Positions 10,620-21,400 of a stretch of DNA of 64,000 bases are shown piece by piece (within the stretch, counting starts at the first letter, position 1; each line of letters starts with the position of its first letter). The notes under the pieces were generated by a model. It saw nothing but the letters and a program-made list of their open reading frames with translations. It did no database searches and was not told the origin of the DNA. Both the position numbers and the translations under genes were made by a program. Origin of the DNA: Pycnococcus provasolii (taxonomy: Eukaryota > Chlorophyta > Pseudoscourfieldiophyceae > Pseudoscourfieldiales > Pycnococcaceae). Where the stretch lies: the NCBI GenBank assembly GCA_938743325.2, contig OW568890.1:248001-312000 (forward strand). Direction: 5' to 3'.

Positions 10620-11826
10620 GGTTCTGAAATGTGAAAAGGGAAGTAAGTGTGGAATGAAGGGGGAATGATCACGACGAAAGTATCTCACGACGAGCAGTGC
10701 AGTGCTGGGAAGGCAAAGGGGGCCGGGCACGTGCTATTAATACAACGTGTTGTTGTTAGACCAGAGTGCTCCGGAGACGTGTCAAGACTTGCCAACGGGT
10801 CCTGTGAAGTGGCCAACCCCTTCAAGTGTGGTGAAGTGGCAACGTTATGGCAACAAAGTTGACACAATCAATTCAACAAGGCATTCCAATTCCATCTCAG
10901 CGCGTTCTGTTCCCTCGGAAAAAAGGCGTCCAAAAAGATCAATTGACACTTTTGCTTTTTGGGTCGTCAGTGCAAAAATGCCCACATGGAAAGTGTACTG
11001 TAATGTAATGGGCCCGATCGCTGAGGCTCATTGCTTCTTTTTCCATGTGCCTTTTTCCATGTGGGCATTTTGTACATGCTGTTTCTTTTGCTTTTTGTAC
11101 GCTTTTTTTTTTTTCAAACCTCTTTTTCACGTCCCTCTTCTGGACTCTCACGTCCGTCGTCGATTCCAGGCCAATTGGAGATTTTCTCGCTTCGAGCAAA
11201 ATATCTCGACGTCCATGAATCCATGGGTGGGGTGGGGTGCAATTGCACTGTCGAATCAGGTGTCGACGGGAATCGTCGGCCGTCGGGGAGGCTCGTCGGG
11301 GCAATGTGCTTGGATTCGTTGATTCCTGTCCCGACTCCCGAGTCCCGACACACGAGAGAGCAGAGAATCAAGCGAAGCAGGGAATCAACGACACAAAATC
11401 GAGGTTGACATCGGGGAAGAACGAACAACACGGTCTGCGACTTCGGAGTTTGCAACCAAGCTCAAGCAACGACGCGCAGACTTCGGAGCCGTGCCTGGCC
11501 TGCAGGCCTGTGTGTCCCGTCGTACGTAGGCGAGGCGCAAGGTGGGCATTGTGACGCCACGAAATACACCACAAAAACAAACGTACAAAGAATATGTAGG
11601 AAAGGTAAGGACTAGGAAACCCAACGGCAAGTCGGAAACACCCACGACGAAATCCCAACTCCCCAAAAGATGACCCGAACCCAATCCCCCCAAAAAGATG
11701 ACCCGAACCCAACCCCCAAAAAGATGACCCGAACCCAAACCCTAAGCAAACCCTAACCGAACCTGCCACGTCAGATATTACTCACGCGTCATTTTTCGTT
11801 TTTGCTGTTTTTGTTTTTTTGTCGGC
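10620..11826. other. Divergent promoter region with hairpin, minisatellite and CCCTAA motifs
   Basis: This 1.2-kb gap separates divergent gene starts. It contains a 20-bp inverted repeat (10972-10995 with 11049-11075, AATGCCCACATGGAAA type) and a minisatellite of about three units reading AAAAGATGACCCGAACCCAA (11667-11740). AAACCCTAA motifs follow at 11737-11759. Frames in this stretch lack gene-like composition and are not called. Confidence 0.55.
11737..11759. repeat. Telomere-like AAACCCTAA motifs
   Basis: Two imperfect CCCTAA units (AAACCCTAAGCAAACCCTAA) lie 70 nt upstream of the start of the following + strand gene. This is one of seven divergent promoter regions in the window with such motifs. 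Confidence 0.7.
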
Positions 11827-12546
11827 ATGCTCGGTTCGGTGCACGTCAGCAGCAGCAGCAGCAGTGCGCGCGTTTCTCTTCTTTCTCGCGTTTCTTTTTT
11901 AGCTCACGGTCGTTTCGTACGTCCCTCTTTGGTACGTCCGTTGAATGCGTCTCTCGCGGGAGACGGCTCGACGGAGGAAAGTCAGCGAACTGAGCGAACG
12001 AGGTATGGACTGCCAGACTTCAACCCACTGCCACGCCGAATCCCCGCGCTCAGGCTCGGACGGAGAGATAAAACGCCCGCGGAAAAGGAAAGGGACGAGG
12101 TGGAAAAGCAGGCGGAGGCACAGGCGTACAAAAGCATACGCACGCACGACCCGGCGATCGACCACGTGCACCGAGGAGCAGCCGTCGTGCTTGCCATGCT
12201 CAGCGTTTGCCTCGTCTTCCAACCAACACGGGCAGCGACGCACATCATAGGAAGTGCCGCCGCCGCGGGTAACGTCGCCGCGGCAGCCGCGCCGCTCGCA
12301 AGGCTGCTTGGTGCCGTGCTCATCGTACCCGCTGTGACCATGGCAAGTATACCAGGCATGGCTCTGCACTACAAGTCAACGCGTAAGCTGCTCGGAGCCA
12401 GCTCTGTCGCTCACCTTCTGTGCCTAGGAGGACTCGCGATGGCTGGTGCTCCTACTTCGATGGCCGTGAGGTGCGTTGTCATTTACTGCGCTGCCGTCTC
12501 CGTATTTGACGGCAGCCTTTGGGCGCATTGCGCAGGGTTGCTGTAG
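11827..12546 (+). CDS. Hypothetical organelle-targeted multi-pass membrane protein
   Basis: The 239-aa product is not recognised. The first 50 residues are rich in Ser, Arg and Val without acids (a run of Ser, then LLSRVSFLAHGRF), which is presequence-like. A charged segment follows (about residues 75-105, KTPAEKERDEVEKQ). Then come three or four hydrophobic stretches: GAAVVLAMLSVCLVF, an Ala-rich GNVAAAAAPLARLLGAVLIVPAV, VAHLLCLGGLAMAG and VRCVVIYCAAVSVF. The overall shape is of a small plastid inner-membrane or thylakoid protein. A copy of the dispersed 3' element begins about 95 nt after the stop. No function is proposed. Confidence 0.65.
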   Translation: MLGSVHVSSSSSSARVSLLSRVSFLAHGRFVRPSLVRPLNASLAGDGSTEESQRTERTRYGLPDFNPLPRRIPALRLGRRDKTPAEKERDEVEKQAEAQAYKSIRTHDPAIDHVHRGAAVVLAMLSVCLVFQPTRAATHIIGSAAAAGNVAAAAAPLARLLGAVLIVPAVTMASIPGMALHYKSTRKLLGASSVAHLLCLGGLAMAGAPTSMAVRCVVIYCAAVSVFDGSLWAHCAGLL

Positions 12547-12986
12547 CGGCGGCATGGATGATGGATGGCGAAGTTGCAACGACGCAAGTATGGGCGGCGA
12601 ATCGTGAATTTTTAGGTTGTAAGCACAAAGACAAAAGAACTAAGATCGCTCATACAGTAAGGACTAATGAAGTGCACTTACTTCGTCCAACGGTCGGCCA
12701 TTCACACCATTCACCACTCAGCCCTTTCAGCGGTGCCATTCAACAGCGCGTTTTTGTACATTGCTCAAAAGTCCGTTGTTGTCCTCTCGTAGGCCCGGAA
12801 CACCCCGTCTGTCCATCACGCGGAATTATGCCCGCCGCTCGAAATCCCGGTCCGGTCAGACTCCCCGTTGGTGCAAACCTTCAATGGCGTCGGAAGGTGG
12901 CGCGCGCGCAACGCAATTGCTGATGCTTGTTAAACTTACTTTACACAATGTGATAATATGCGAATTGTAGTACTACATTACTGTAG
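12547..12986. other. Convergent intergenic region containing a dispersed 3' element
   Basis: No gene is supported. The stretch carries copy B of the 3'-flank element (12638-12785) and then an unremarkable 200-bp tract up to the stop of the TBL-like gene. Confidence 0.6.
12638..12785 (+). repeat. Dispersed 3'-flank element, copy B
   Basis: It begins ACTAAGATCGCTCATACAG, continues through GAAGTGCACTTACTTCGTCCA and GGCCATTCACACCATTCACC, and ends GCGCGTTTTTGTACATT. It is the fullest partner of copy A and is in sense orientation about 95 nt downstream of the + strand stop at 12546. Confidence 0.8.
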
Positions 12987-14774
12987 CTAGTTAGCGTGGC
13001 ATTGCCCGTGAAATAGTCGGTACAAAAGTGCGCGATTGATCGCATCCGGAGGGCCGGGGAGGCAGTAATGTGCACAATCCATGGTCTTCGAACGAGACGA
13101 TTCACCCGTCAGGCGACCGCAGTGGGCATCTCCGCGCTCCTTGGTCATCGCCGTCCCATCAATCATCGAAACGCGCATGCCAGAGGCCGTAATACGAGTG
13201 TTGCCTCGCAGAGCATCAAGCACGGCCGACCGTCGTGTGAGTCGCGCGGCGAGGTCAACGGGCTCGTCCTCGTTCAGCGGGTGTCCCGCCGATGCCGCCG
13301 CAACAGCCTCGTAGACGTCAAGCATCATCGTCTTGAGCTCAGGTTGAACCGAGCTCGGCCACTGGTCACCCGCACTAACGGGCAACAACCCCATCTCGCC
13401 AATGCCGTCGTCAGCTATGCCGCCGTCATTAGAAGCCGCCGCAAGCTTTGTGCCATTCGAAAATGGCGCGGTGTCCATGCATACTCCGCCGCGATTCCAC
13501 GGCTTGTCAAAGTGCTGGGCCAACGGCGAAATGAAAACAATGTGTGTGATCCCATATCTCTTCGCGAATATGCTGAGCGTATTCTCGTCGTCCACGGCAA
13601 GTCCCATAATTCGGCGGAAGTGCCGAAGTCTGGTTGACCACTTCGATGCGACATCTGCAAGTGCGCCGTTGATGAAATGGTTGCCAGCGAGCAGTACGAG
13701 CGCGCGGGTGGGTTTGGGGCGTCGCTTCGGCGGAGGTGGAGGTGGCGGAAAGGGAGGCTCTGGCGGCGGCGGCGTCGGCGGCGTCGGTGGCGGCGGCGGA
13801 AAAGGCGGCGGCGGAGATGGAGGTCTAAGCTCCTCCTCTGTGATTGTATTATTTTCCTCCGCGGAGAACTCGCCAACGGCACGGCGTCTTCGGCGCTTGT
13901 CAGCACGCGCCCGCTTTGTTCGTGGTTCTGCAAACCGCGTCGGAGGCGGTCGACCAGAGATCCTCGTGAGTGCGAGGAGCACGTGAGGGTCCCACTTACG
14001 TGCTGGAACGTGCTTCCTCGCATCAACGAGGTACTTTGCCCCAGCGTACACAAGGCGAACGTGCTGCGTTGTTGTGAGTGGAACGGTCACGTCAACGAAC
14101 TGACTGCTGTCTCTGGTGTACGTGGGTTGTGCGCTGCTGGCCGGCATGTTGGCAGCGACGTGTAGCATGCACCAGAGAGAGTAGAACTGCGCGCGCGCAA
14201 TGCTGTCGCCCGCTAACACGATCGTGGCGACATTAGGTGAAGACTGCGTGGCCGTTGCGTCCGCACACTGCATCTCTTGCTCGACTTGCTTGGGTCGCAT
14301 CTGAGCAGTGGCATTAGTACGAGCTTGCCACGTGTAGCCCAAAATGCCCGCCGCTCGTGACAAGAGCGCGTTGTCGCGCGCATTCAAGGATCGTTCTCTC
14401 CTATCAGCTAGCGTGTTATTGTTTCTGAAGTGAGCCCACACGCGATTGTGCATAAACGGACACGCTGTTCTCGCATCAAGCGCGTAGCTTTCTTCGTCGA
14501 CATCCGTTCGTCGCTTCCACGTTCCCAAGGATGACGTCAGTTGAGGTGGCATATGTCCATCATCTTGGCCTGGGACGTCAACGGCTTCTCGCATCCCCAA
14601 GCAGCACTGCTGTCGCGAAGACAACGTGACCAACAATGTGCCTCCTAACGAGAGAACCGTGAGGAGAGTTGGTGCGAGTCGCCGCTGACGTGCATGGACG
14701 CATCGCCGCCGACACCGCGACATCACGCCTTCTCCGTGCATCTTCTCCAGTGACGCCACGCCACGCCACGGCAC
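12987..14774 (-). CDS. TBL/PC-esterase family O-acyltransferase-like protein
   Basis: A 595-aa putative type II membrane protein: a basic N-terminus is followed by one hydrophobic anchor (APTLLTVLSLGGTLLVTL). The luminal part carries the two PC-esterase motifs. GDS is in VLAGDSIARAQFYSLW (about 14198-14212), and the DxxH motif is in MDCAHYCLPGPPDAINRALL (about 13058-13084). In plants and fungi (trichome birefringence-like, Cas1p and CASD1 proteins) this pair forms the catalytic centre of Golgi O-acetyltransferases that modify cell-wall or glycan sugars. A Pro-rich run (PPPP/FPPPP units, about 13740-13830) splits the domain, which is unusual for the catalytic core. The real start may be an internal Met (12 or 18). 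The acceptor glycan cannot be told. Confidence 0.8.
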   Translation of the reverse strand: MPWRGVASLEKMHGEGVMSRCRRRCVHARQRRLAPTLLTVLSLGGTLLVTLSSRQQCCLGMREAVDVPGQDDGHMPPQLTSSLGTWKRRTDVDEESYALDARTACPFMHNRVWAHFRNNNTLADRRERSLNARDNALLSRAAGILGYTWQARTNATAQMRPKQVEQEMQCADATATQSSPNVATIVLAGDSIARAQFYSLWCMLHVAANMPASSAQPTYTRDSSQFVDVTVPLTTTQHVRLVYAGAKYLVDARKHVPARKWDPHVLLALTRISGRPPPTRFAEPRTKRARADKRRRRRAVGEFSAEENNTITEEELRPPSPPPPFPPPPPTPPTPPPPEPPFPPPPPPPKRRPKPTRALVLLAGNHFINGALADVASKWSTRLRHFRRIMGLAVDDENTLSIFAKRYGITHIVFISPLAQHFDKPWNRGGVCMDTAPFSNGTKLAAASNDGGIADDGIGEMGLLPVSAGDQWPSSVQPELKTMMLDVYEAVAAASAGHPLNEDEPVDLAARLTRRSAVLDALRGNTRITASGMRVSMIDGTAMTKERGDAHCGRLTGESSRSKTMDCAHYCLPGPPDAINRALLYRLFHGQCHAN

Positions 14775-15180
14775 GCTCCAACGCCAACGCCGATGATGAG
14801 GCGCACAACCTCGGCGGTGCCACTGCGACAGCCAAGCAGCAAGTCAGCAAGAGCTTGCAGATTTGTGTATCTCTTGACCACGTCTGGAACCTGTATTTAC
14901 AGCTGGTGAGTGACTGAGTGAGTGCCATCGATGACTTGCGTGAACACCATCTGGAACGTTGCGCGTGTACGCATGGATACATGTATACCACCATCTTGAA
15001 CGAAGTCACAAGTCGGACGATCGGCGACAACTTCACGACTTCGCTTGGCACCTCGCGCGCTCTCGGCCGCTTCGCCTCCGCGCCATCCTCCGCCGTCGCA
15101 CACGCACGGTTACGGACGGCCGTTGCAACGCTCCGCCACCGCTCTGTAGCACTCTTAAAAAAGCACCGCACTCAGCAGGA
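14775..15180. promoter_or_regulatory. Divergent promoter region (TBL-like / DUF218)
   Basis: This is the 0.4-kb gap between opposite starts, with GTGAGTGACTGAGTGAGTG repeats at about 14905-14925. The + strand frame stays open upstream from 14959, but its translation is Arg/His-rich and irregular, so it is treated as leader. No CCCTAA block is seen. Confidence 0.4.
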
Positions 15181-15924
15181 ATGGCGCACGCTTCGTTACA
15201 TTCGTTCGACGCGGACGCGTGGGCGGATCGCCTGATGGCCTCGCGCAAGTACAAGCCGCCCTCGGTCATACTCGTACTCGCTGGTGGCGTGAGCGACGAT
15301 GACGGAACGCCACACGAATCCGTTTTGAGACGACTTCAAGCGACGGCGGCGCTTGTTGCAAGGCGAGAAGAGTGCGTGGAAACATGCGTCGTTTGCGTGG
15401 GCGGAGGAACGTCGCACAAGCCAAAGTGGTGCGACGAGCACGGATTTGCCGTGCCGGAGGCACAACTTATGGCGAGACAGCTCGCAAAGATGGGCGTACC
15501 ACTCTCTCGTTGCGTGCTGGAGTCGCTCTCCGACGACACCATCGGCAATCTGCTGTTCGCACGACTTCTGCATACCGACGCTCGGCCTTCCTGGCGCGAC
15601 GTTCTCGTCATCACGTCGGCATTTCAGGCGCCGCGAGCAGCCGCCATCGCCGACTGGGTGTTTGCGCTAACGCCCGCACCCTCGTACACCGTCGCTTGCG
15701 CGGCTGTTCCAGACGAAGGTGCCGTCGACGCCTCCGCACTGGAGGGACGCGTTGCGCGAGAGGCGGGTTCTCTTGAAAGTTTTCAGAGAAATATTGCGAG
15801 CAGGATCAGCACGTTAGAGGACGCGCACGCCTTCATCTTTCAGCAGCACGACGCGTATCGCGCACGCGAGCCCGTTGCCAAGGACACACAGCAGGTGGAC
15901 GCTGCCACCCTCGCCACTTACTAG
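15181..15924 (+). CDS. DUF218 (YdcF/ElyC-like) family protein
   Basis: Met at 15181 (MAHASLHSFDADAW) is chosen as start because the 74 residues open upstream look like leader. The 247-aa product shows the DUF218 pattern: an ILVLAGGVS strand, then PEAQLMARQLAKMGVPLSRCVLES, then SDDTIGNLLFAR, then VLVITSAFQAPRAAAIADW. Bacterial members (YdcF, ElyC, SanA) bind S-adenosylmethionine or act in envelope homeostasis. In eukaryotic algae the role is unknown. No membrane segment or targeting signal is obvious. The stop is only 36 bp from that of the converging neighbour, so the two 3' UTRs must overlap. Confidence 0.8.
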   Translation: MAHASLHSFDADAWADRLMASRKYKPPSVILVLAGGVSDDDGTPHESVLRRLQATAALVARREECVETCVVCVGGGTSHKPKWCDEHGFAVPEAQLMARQLAKMGVPLSRCVLESLSDDTIGNLLFARLLHTDARPSWRDVLVITSAFQAPRAAAIADWVFALTPAPSYTVACAAVPDEGAVDASALEGRVAREAGSLESFQRNIASRISTLEDAHAFIFQQHDAYRAREPVAKDTQQVDAATLATY

Positions 15925-15960
15925 TCTGCGACACCGTTGTAATATTAAAATTGGCGTTTG

Positions 15961-16863
15961 TTACCGCGCTGCTATGCTCGGCAGCAATCCTCTCCTTTGG
16001 CTCGCTCTCGGCATGTTCGGAATGGCGGGGGGCGCGTCGAGTGGCGCGCCGCCTCTCGGCTCGAAGCGTTTTCGTATCCTTTCCATGGCGTCTTGCATGT
16101 CGACGCGCTTCGAAGGCCGTCGATCCGTCACGGCACCGCGCACGGGGAGCGCTTGCACGGCACCCGCGCGTGGTGCGCGTTCCGTCACAAACCCATTCGC
16201 CGACCCGTGGAAGTACAGCGCCTTGCGCGCCTCCTGCAGTCTTCTTCGCGCTTCTTCTTTTGCGACTTTCCTCTTCATGTCGCCGCTCTCCCGGTTGCCT
16301 TTCACGTCCACCAAGCCAGGTAGCCTGGTTGTGTTTGCTACGCCGTGCAGGTCGATGCGCGGAAGCAGGGAGGTGGACTGTGCGTCGTGTTTGCCCTTAG
16401 ACTTTGGCCTGCGCGTCGGCGACGGCGGGTCGTTGTCAATGACAAACGCGACGCACGTCATGAACGTGTAAATTTCCGTCGAGATCTGGTATGCGCCCGG
16501 TCTCTTCAGCTTCAGCTTCCACGGCGTTCCTGGCACGAGCGGCGGGCTTCTTGCGATGACGTCCCCAAACTCGTCGAGTACCTCGACTCTGTGTCTCTGG
16601 TCGCCGAGTGCTTGCATTTCTAACGTACCTCCTGCGGGTATGTCAACCTCGCGTGGTTGAAAGCGCGTGTCGTGCACCTTGATACGCACCGTCTCCATCT
16701 CCTCCTCAGACTCCCTCTGTTGCTGTGACTCTTGCTTCTGACGCTTCTTCGACGACGTTGACGAAGAAGGTTCGTCGAGTGGGGAAGCGACACCAGACGC
16801 CTTGAGGCTCAAGGCCGAGCTCCTCTGAGCCTTCTTCAGATGCAAATCAGCTAAAAACGACAT
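15961..16863 (-). CDS. Hypothetical protein with cupredoxin-like domain
   Basis: A 300-aa product. A Ser/Lys/Gln-rich N-terminus (about 55 residues) precedes a segment reading VRIKVHDTRFQPREVDIPAGGTL...QRHRVEVLD...PGAYQISTEIYTFMTCVAFVID. This resembles the beta-sandwich of plastocyanin-like proteins. One His (QRHRV) sits where a copper ligand could be, but the usual C-x(n)-H-x(n)-M ligand loop is not evident, so metal binding is doubtful. The rest is basic and includes MKRKVAKEEARRRLQEARKALYF. I do not recognise a family. Fold assignment is by pattern only. Confidence 0.6.
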   Translation of the reverse strand: MSFLADLHLKKAQRSSALSLKASGVASPLDEPSSSTSSKKRQKQESQQQRESEEEMETVRIKVHDTRFQPREVDIPAGGTLEMQALGDQRHRVEVLDEFGDVIARSPPLVPGTPWKLKLKRPGAYQISTEIYTFMTCVAFVIDNDPPSPTRRPKSKGKHDAQSTSLLPRIDLHGVANTTRLPGLVDVKGNRESGDMKRKVAKEEARRRLQEARKALYFHGSANGFVTERAPRAGAVQALPVRGAVTDRRPSKRVDMQDAMERIRKRFEPRGGAPLDAPPAIPNMPRASQRRGLLPSIAAR

Positions 16864-18343
16864 GTACTGTATTTATGTTATGGACGAACAACTACTGCAC
16901 AGCTTTATTTTTCTGCCAGAGAAAGCTGAGAGGATGGGAAGTTCACAAGCGCGAATTCACTCACAAGCGCGACACACAGCCGCGCGACTTTTCGGAAAAG
17001 TCTTCAGGAAAAAAGTACGTCGCGTTCGCGTTCGCGCGAAGCTTTGCAAACGTCGCAACGCGTGGGCCTTGGCTTGCCACCGTGTCGTGTGTGTGTGTTG
17101 TGGGAGGCTGGCACGGTGCAAGCTGACTGCGAGTCGGAACTCGGAAGCATGCTGTGCTCGAGTCCTGAGTGCTCTGTGCGAAATTTCTCTCACCTCAATA
17201 ACCTCATCAGAGTTTTGCCACTCACTCAGAGGCTCCGACCAGACCACTGGTCACACCACTCGCACTGGTCACAGTTCACACCACTGGTCACTGGCAAGTG
17301 GCAAGTGGCAACTGACCAGTGACCAGTAAAGCCGTAAAGGTACTGGCACTTAGTTGGTGGGAGCTCGCACCTTCAGGAGGCAACCTGACCAGTCTGCCAA
17401 GGAGGGAGGGAGTGCCTGGTAAAGTTACCAGCGTGTGGCACTATACACTATCGCAGCTGTGCTTTGTTTCTCCTCACTCCTCACACACACTGCTGTGAAG
17501 TGTGAATGGGTGTGAAGTGTGAAGTGTGTGTGAGCTACTGAGCTGCAGGATAGTCCTCCTCCTTCCTCGGCTCGTCGGATTCCGACCAGCAAGACCACGC
17601 CGATGGTCAGTCAGCTCTGTGGCATACCTACCTTAAATTAGGAGAGGGAGCCACAAAGCTCAGCGAAAGCTCAGCGAAAGAAACACGCAGCTTACTTTTC
17701 CAGTAGTTCTGATCCTATAAAACCCTCGTGAAGGTGAGTGACATCATGTCATGCGACCTGTACCCTACCTGTAGAGTGTAGATGAAATGGGTCCCAACCG
17801 AACCGAACCAAGCTCCTTCCTCCCTTGACAGCTTGAGCCTCCTGGCCGTTGGAGGCTGGAGGGGTGCTGCGCCTGTGCGCCTTTCACTGCGCCGCGGGAT
17901 CCTGGGGGGTGCGCCGCGGAGTGGGATCCCGCATGCATGTGTGCTTTTGCAAACTTTTGCGGGAATCCCCCCCGGGGGACCTTTTGCTCCGGCCTTTTGC
18001 TCCGGCGCCGCGACCAGTTCTCACCGGCGCCGCGACCCTCCGGCTGTCCGGCGCCGCGACCTCCCTCCCCCCCGGGCCCGGTGAGGTACATAGTTCGAAC
18101 TCCGCCTGTGCCCCCCTGTGCGTCGGCCTGTGTGTGCCTGGCAGCGAATCACTTTGGGAGCTCTCTTCTCTTCTCTTCTCGCTCTGCCTCTGCCGGCTCT
18201 GCGCAAGCCAGCCAGCCAGCCAGTGGTAAGGTACCACTCGGCGTTCACCTCCGCGTGTAGAGGCGTGTATCTGTGGTGTGTGTGTGTGTGTCTTAAGGGC
18301 TCGATAGCGGCCGTATCTTGTGTATCTGTGGCTTCGTAGGGGA

Positions 18344-18404
<61 letters not shown>

Positions 18405-18467
18405 CCACCCAGCGTCTTGTCTTGTCTTGTCTTGTCTGATATTAAAACAGTTATCTCTTGATAGACT
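16864..18467. other. Long repeat-rich spacer upstream of the 1175-aa gene
   Basis: No gene is supported over 1.6 kb. Visible structure: CACTGGTCAC/CCAGTGACCAG repeats at 17236-17330; three GGCGCCGCGACC units spaced about 25 bp (18004-18061) with two CCTTTTGCTCCGG units just before; a (TG)n microsatellite at 18342-18402; and a (TCTTG)n tract at 18414-18437. Frames across the microsatellites give Thr-His or Cys-Val repeats and are rejected. Confidence 0.6.
18342..18402. repeat. (TG)n microsatellite followed by (TCTTG)n
   Basis: About 60 bases of TG dinucleotides are followed at 18414-18437 by pentamer repeats. They lie immediately before the 1175-aa gene start and so within its probable 5' UTR or core promoter. 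Length is likely to vary between strains. Confidence 0.95.
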
Positions 18468-21400
18468 ATGAGGTCCATCAAGTCCACGCATAAGACGAAG
18501 TCTTTCAACTCGCAGAGAGAAAACCAAGAGTTGTCGAAAGAAGCTCTAGCAGAAGTGAATGCGCAGATCAAATCAGATAAAGAAGAGGCGGCCAGGAAAG
18601 AAAAGGCGAACCTAAGACCGAAGATCTCACTCAAGCAGCTTGGGGTACTCGCGTCATTGCAGAGCAACCAGCGTGATAAAGGAGATGTGCCACAGCTCAT
18701 GCAATACGACGAGAGACGCGGGCTTTTCACGCTCACCTACCAAGGCGTCATCTGCGACGTCTGCGTTCACGAGGCGCTCAGACTCAGCACGTTTGAGGCG
18801 TTCACTCGACTGCGCTACGCCGCGTCCGAAAAGCCCATTGACCTGCTTCACGGGGAGGATGCCGCACCCATGTGGAGGCTTACGGCCTCAGCTCGCAGGC
18901 TCAGCGTGCAACTGCAGAACAGCATGTGCAACGGTCTAGGGCTAGAAGCTTGGGAAGAGGTGCGCGACGTTTGCAGGACCGCCTTGGTAATTCGCTCGCT
19001 CAAGGTTGACGAGAAGATGTTCCATTCGCTCTACGAAGTGTGCACAGCGTTGGAGACGCGCGCTGACAACTGGCTGGCGCTCTTCAAGTCGCGCACATCC
19101 CACCGCCTAGACTATCTGCGAGAGGGCATCTCTGGTATCGTGCGCGAGCGAGCCACGAAGGGCGTCTTCGAAACGACCCCGACCTTCCGTGACGGCGCAA
19201 GCTCGGTGAAAGACGGCGACGACACAACGTCATCGGAAGCGGCGGGCAGCGTCGCGCCGCCACCTCCCGTTCCACCTCCACCGCCTACGGCACAACTTGG
19301 CGGCACTTCAAACGGCATTCAAAGAAGACAGACGCCTATGCCAACGAATTTGCCGCCCATCAGCTCACCACCTAGAGCACCGCCAACGTTGGCCACATCT
19401 CAGTCTGCAAAGCACGCTCATCTGGACGACGTTCTTGACAAGGGCGTGGCAAAGCTCGGAACAGTACTCGTGAAGCTGCTTCACACCGTCGCGGACAAAA
19501 TGGAGGAGTCGCACGTCCTCTTCGACCGCGCATTTGACCCCTACTACCCTCAGCCAATCCCCACCGACGAGTCACCCGAAGACGGATTCCAGCGCCCGTG
19601 GGTTGACGACGAGGGAGTTGCGATGGAGCACATACACATGCTGTATATGCGCCTTGTGATGCAATTCGAAATGACGAGAGATTACGTCCTGCGCGTCTTC
19701 ACATCCGCAGGTATCTCCATGGCGGCGGTAGCAGTCCCGGATATCGAGCGTGCAAGCCGCAACTACAGTGTCCCTTCGTTTCGAAACAAACACATCCAAT
19801 TCAATCGGCTAGAAACAAAAAAGTCGCTGAAAAGGACTTTAAGCGACGATCAAATCGCGAGCAGGGTGAATACATTTGACGAGCTCAGGTCGCACAGTCA
19901 ACCAAGTTTCGCCAACGCTTTCCTCATCACAGAATGCGCAACCACGGCACAGCTGATGGAACAGTACGCGCTGAGGCGAGCTTTCGCCGTCGCGAATATG
20001 CTACGAACAAACCCTAGAGAACTCACCGCGAAGGGCATGCGCATGCTACGCTCGTGCCTGTTCGAGTATGACATATTGGACATTTCTTTTGGAGAAGGGG
20101 GCGACGCAGTTGCATCCACTCGCTCCGTGCGCACAGTGCTTCGTGAGTACTGCTACCGTGTCTTTCTGTTTGCTCTTGGAAGCGCGCTGACAAATGGATT
20201 GCGTAGAGATGACATAATCACGCCGACAAAATGGTCGCAAGAGCACACTGTGTTGGATGGCAGCCATAGTGCCCAGTTGTTTCAAGCTTCAATTGGTGGA
20301 CATATCAGTCATGATAATGACGGCAGTCTGTCATCGAAGATCCCGAGTTACCTACGGAAAGATAGGCCGCCCGAGTCGATGTGCTTTCTTGTTGGAATCA
20401 ATGACAACTTCCACATCCTACCGGTTGGCAATGAGACCGTGCCAGCTCGCTTACAACAACCAAAGAGCACGTTAGACATGGCTGGCATCGTCCCACCGAG
20501 TTCAAAAGGCATGTCAAGCTTGGAGCTGATCAAGCAGCGCTTCCATGTGCGAAGTCGTATGACTGGCTCTCGCAACCTGCCTTGCCTGGCTCCATTACAA
20601 GCTCGCTCGAATAAGCCACGCCCGTGGATAGAGAGAGCTCACGCGTGGGTATCACACGCGTTGTTTAAAATGCACGAAGCAAAACGGATTGAATCTTTCC
20701 ATGCTATGTGTGCACCTGCCGAAGAGCTAACAAATTTGCGAGATTCCGTGTTGGGCAATTTTGGTTCATCAATCGGTGGTCCCCCGCTGAGCATTGCCGC
20801 GCTCGTGCAGTATCGCAAAAAACATTCCATTGGGCAGCTCCGTCTCGGCTTCATCACGTCTTTCAGCCTTCGTCGCCTCGTGGACGTGTACAGGGACATG
20901 CATACAAACGGTCAGCTCGGTGCGACTTCGGCAATCAACGGCATGGCGATGCGCATTCTCCACGAATACGCTGCGGCGACGGGCTACAAGACGAATGTCT
21001 TTCCCGAGTCGTTTACGATTGAGCAGCTGCTAAGCCTCTACAGCGACGGACTCAATGTTATGGATGCCGCTACTGCGCTCATCAGCGCTACCGATAGACC
21101 AGCTGTGAGGTTAGCAAAGAAAAATCAGGTTGCACATATGACGGATGCTGATTTGGACGAGAGTGCAGAGTCGGGGTCGATGAATGACATCATGAAGAAT
21201 TTTCAGCAGGCGATGCAAGACATTGACCCGGATGCTGGCGACTCGCTTATTGGCGACGATGCGGGACTTGACGATAAGACCATAAGTGCCGCTACCAACA
21301 AAGGCAAGCTCGCGTACAACGCACTCATGTTCCTGTCTCTTCAGGAAAAGCTGTCCCTGCAGCTCGGCCTTGTGATGGAGAAAGTGATCCAGGAGCTAAG

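Noticed and set aside
11368-11769. Minus strand frame with GFGSSFWGLGSGHLFGG-like repeats
   Set aside because: It is a translation of the GATGACCCGAACCC minisatellite and has no other support.
17884-18736. Frames over the (TG)n tract giving Thr-His or Cys-Val runs
   Set aside because: They are simple-repeat translations; the real gene starts after the microsatellites.
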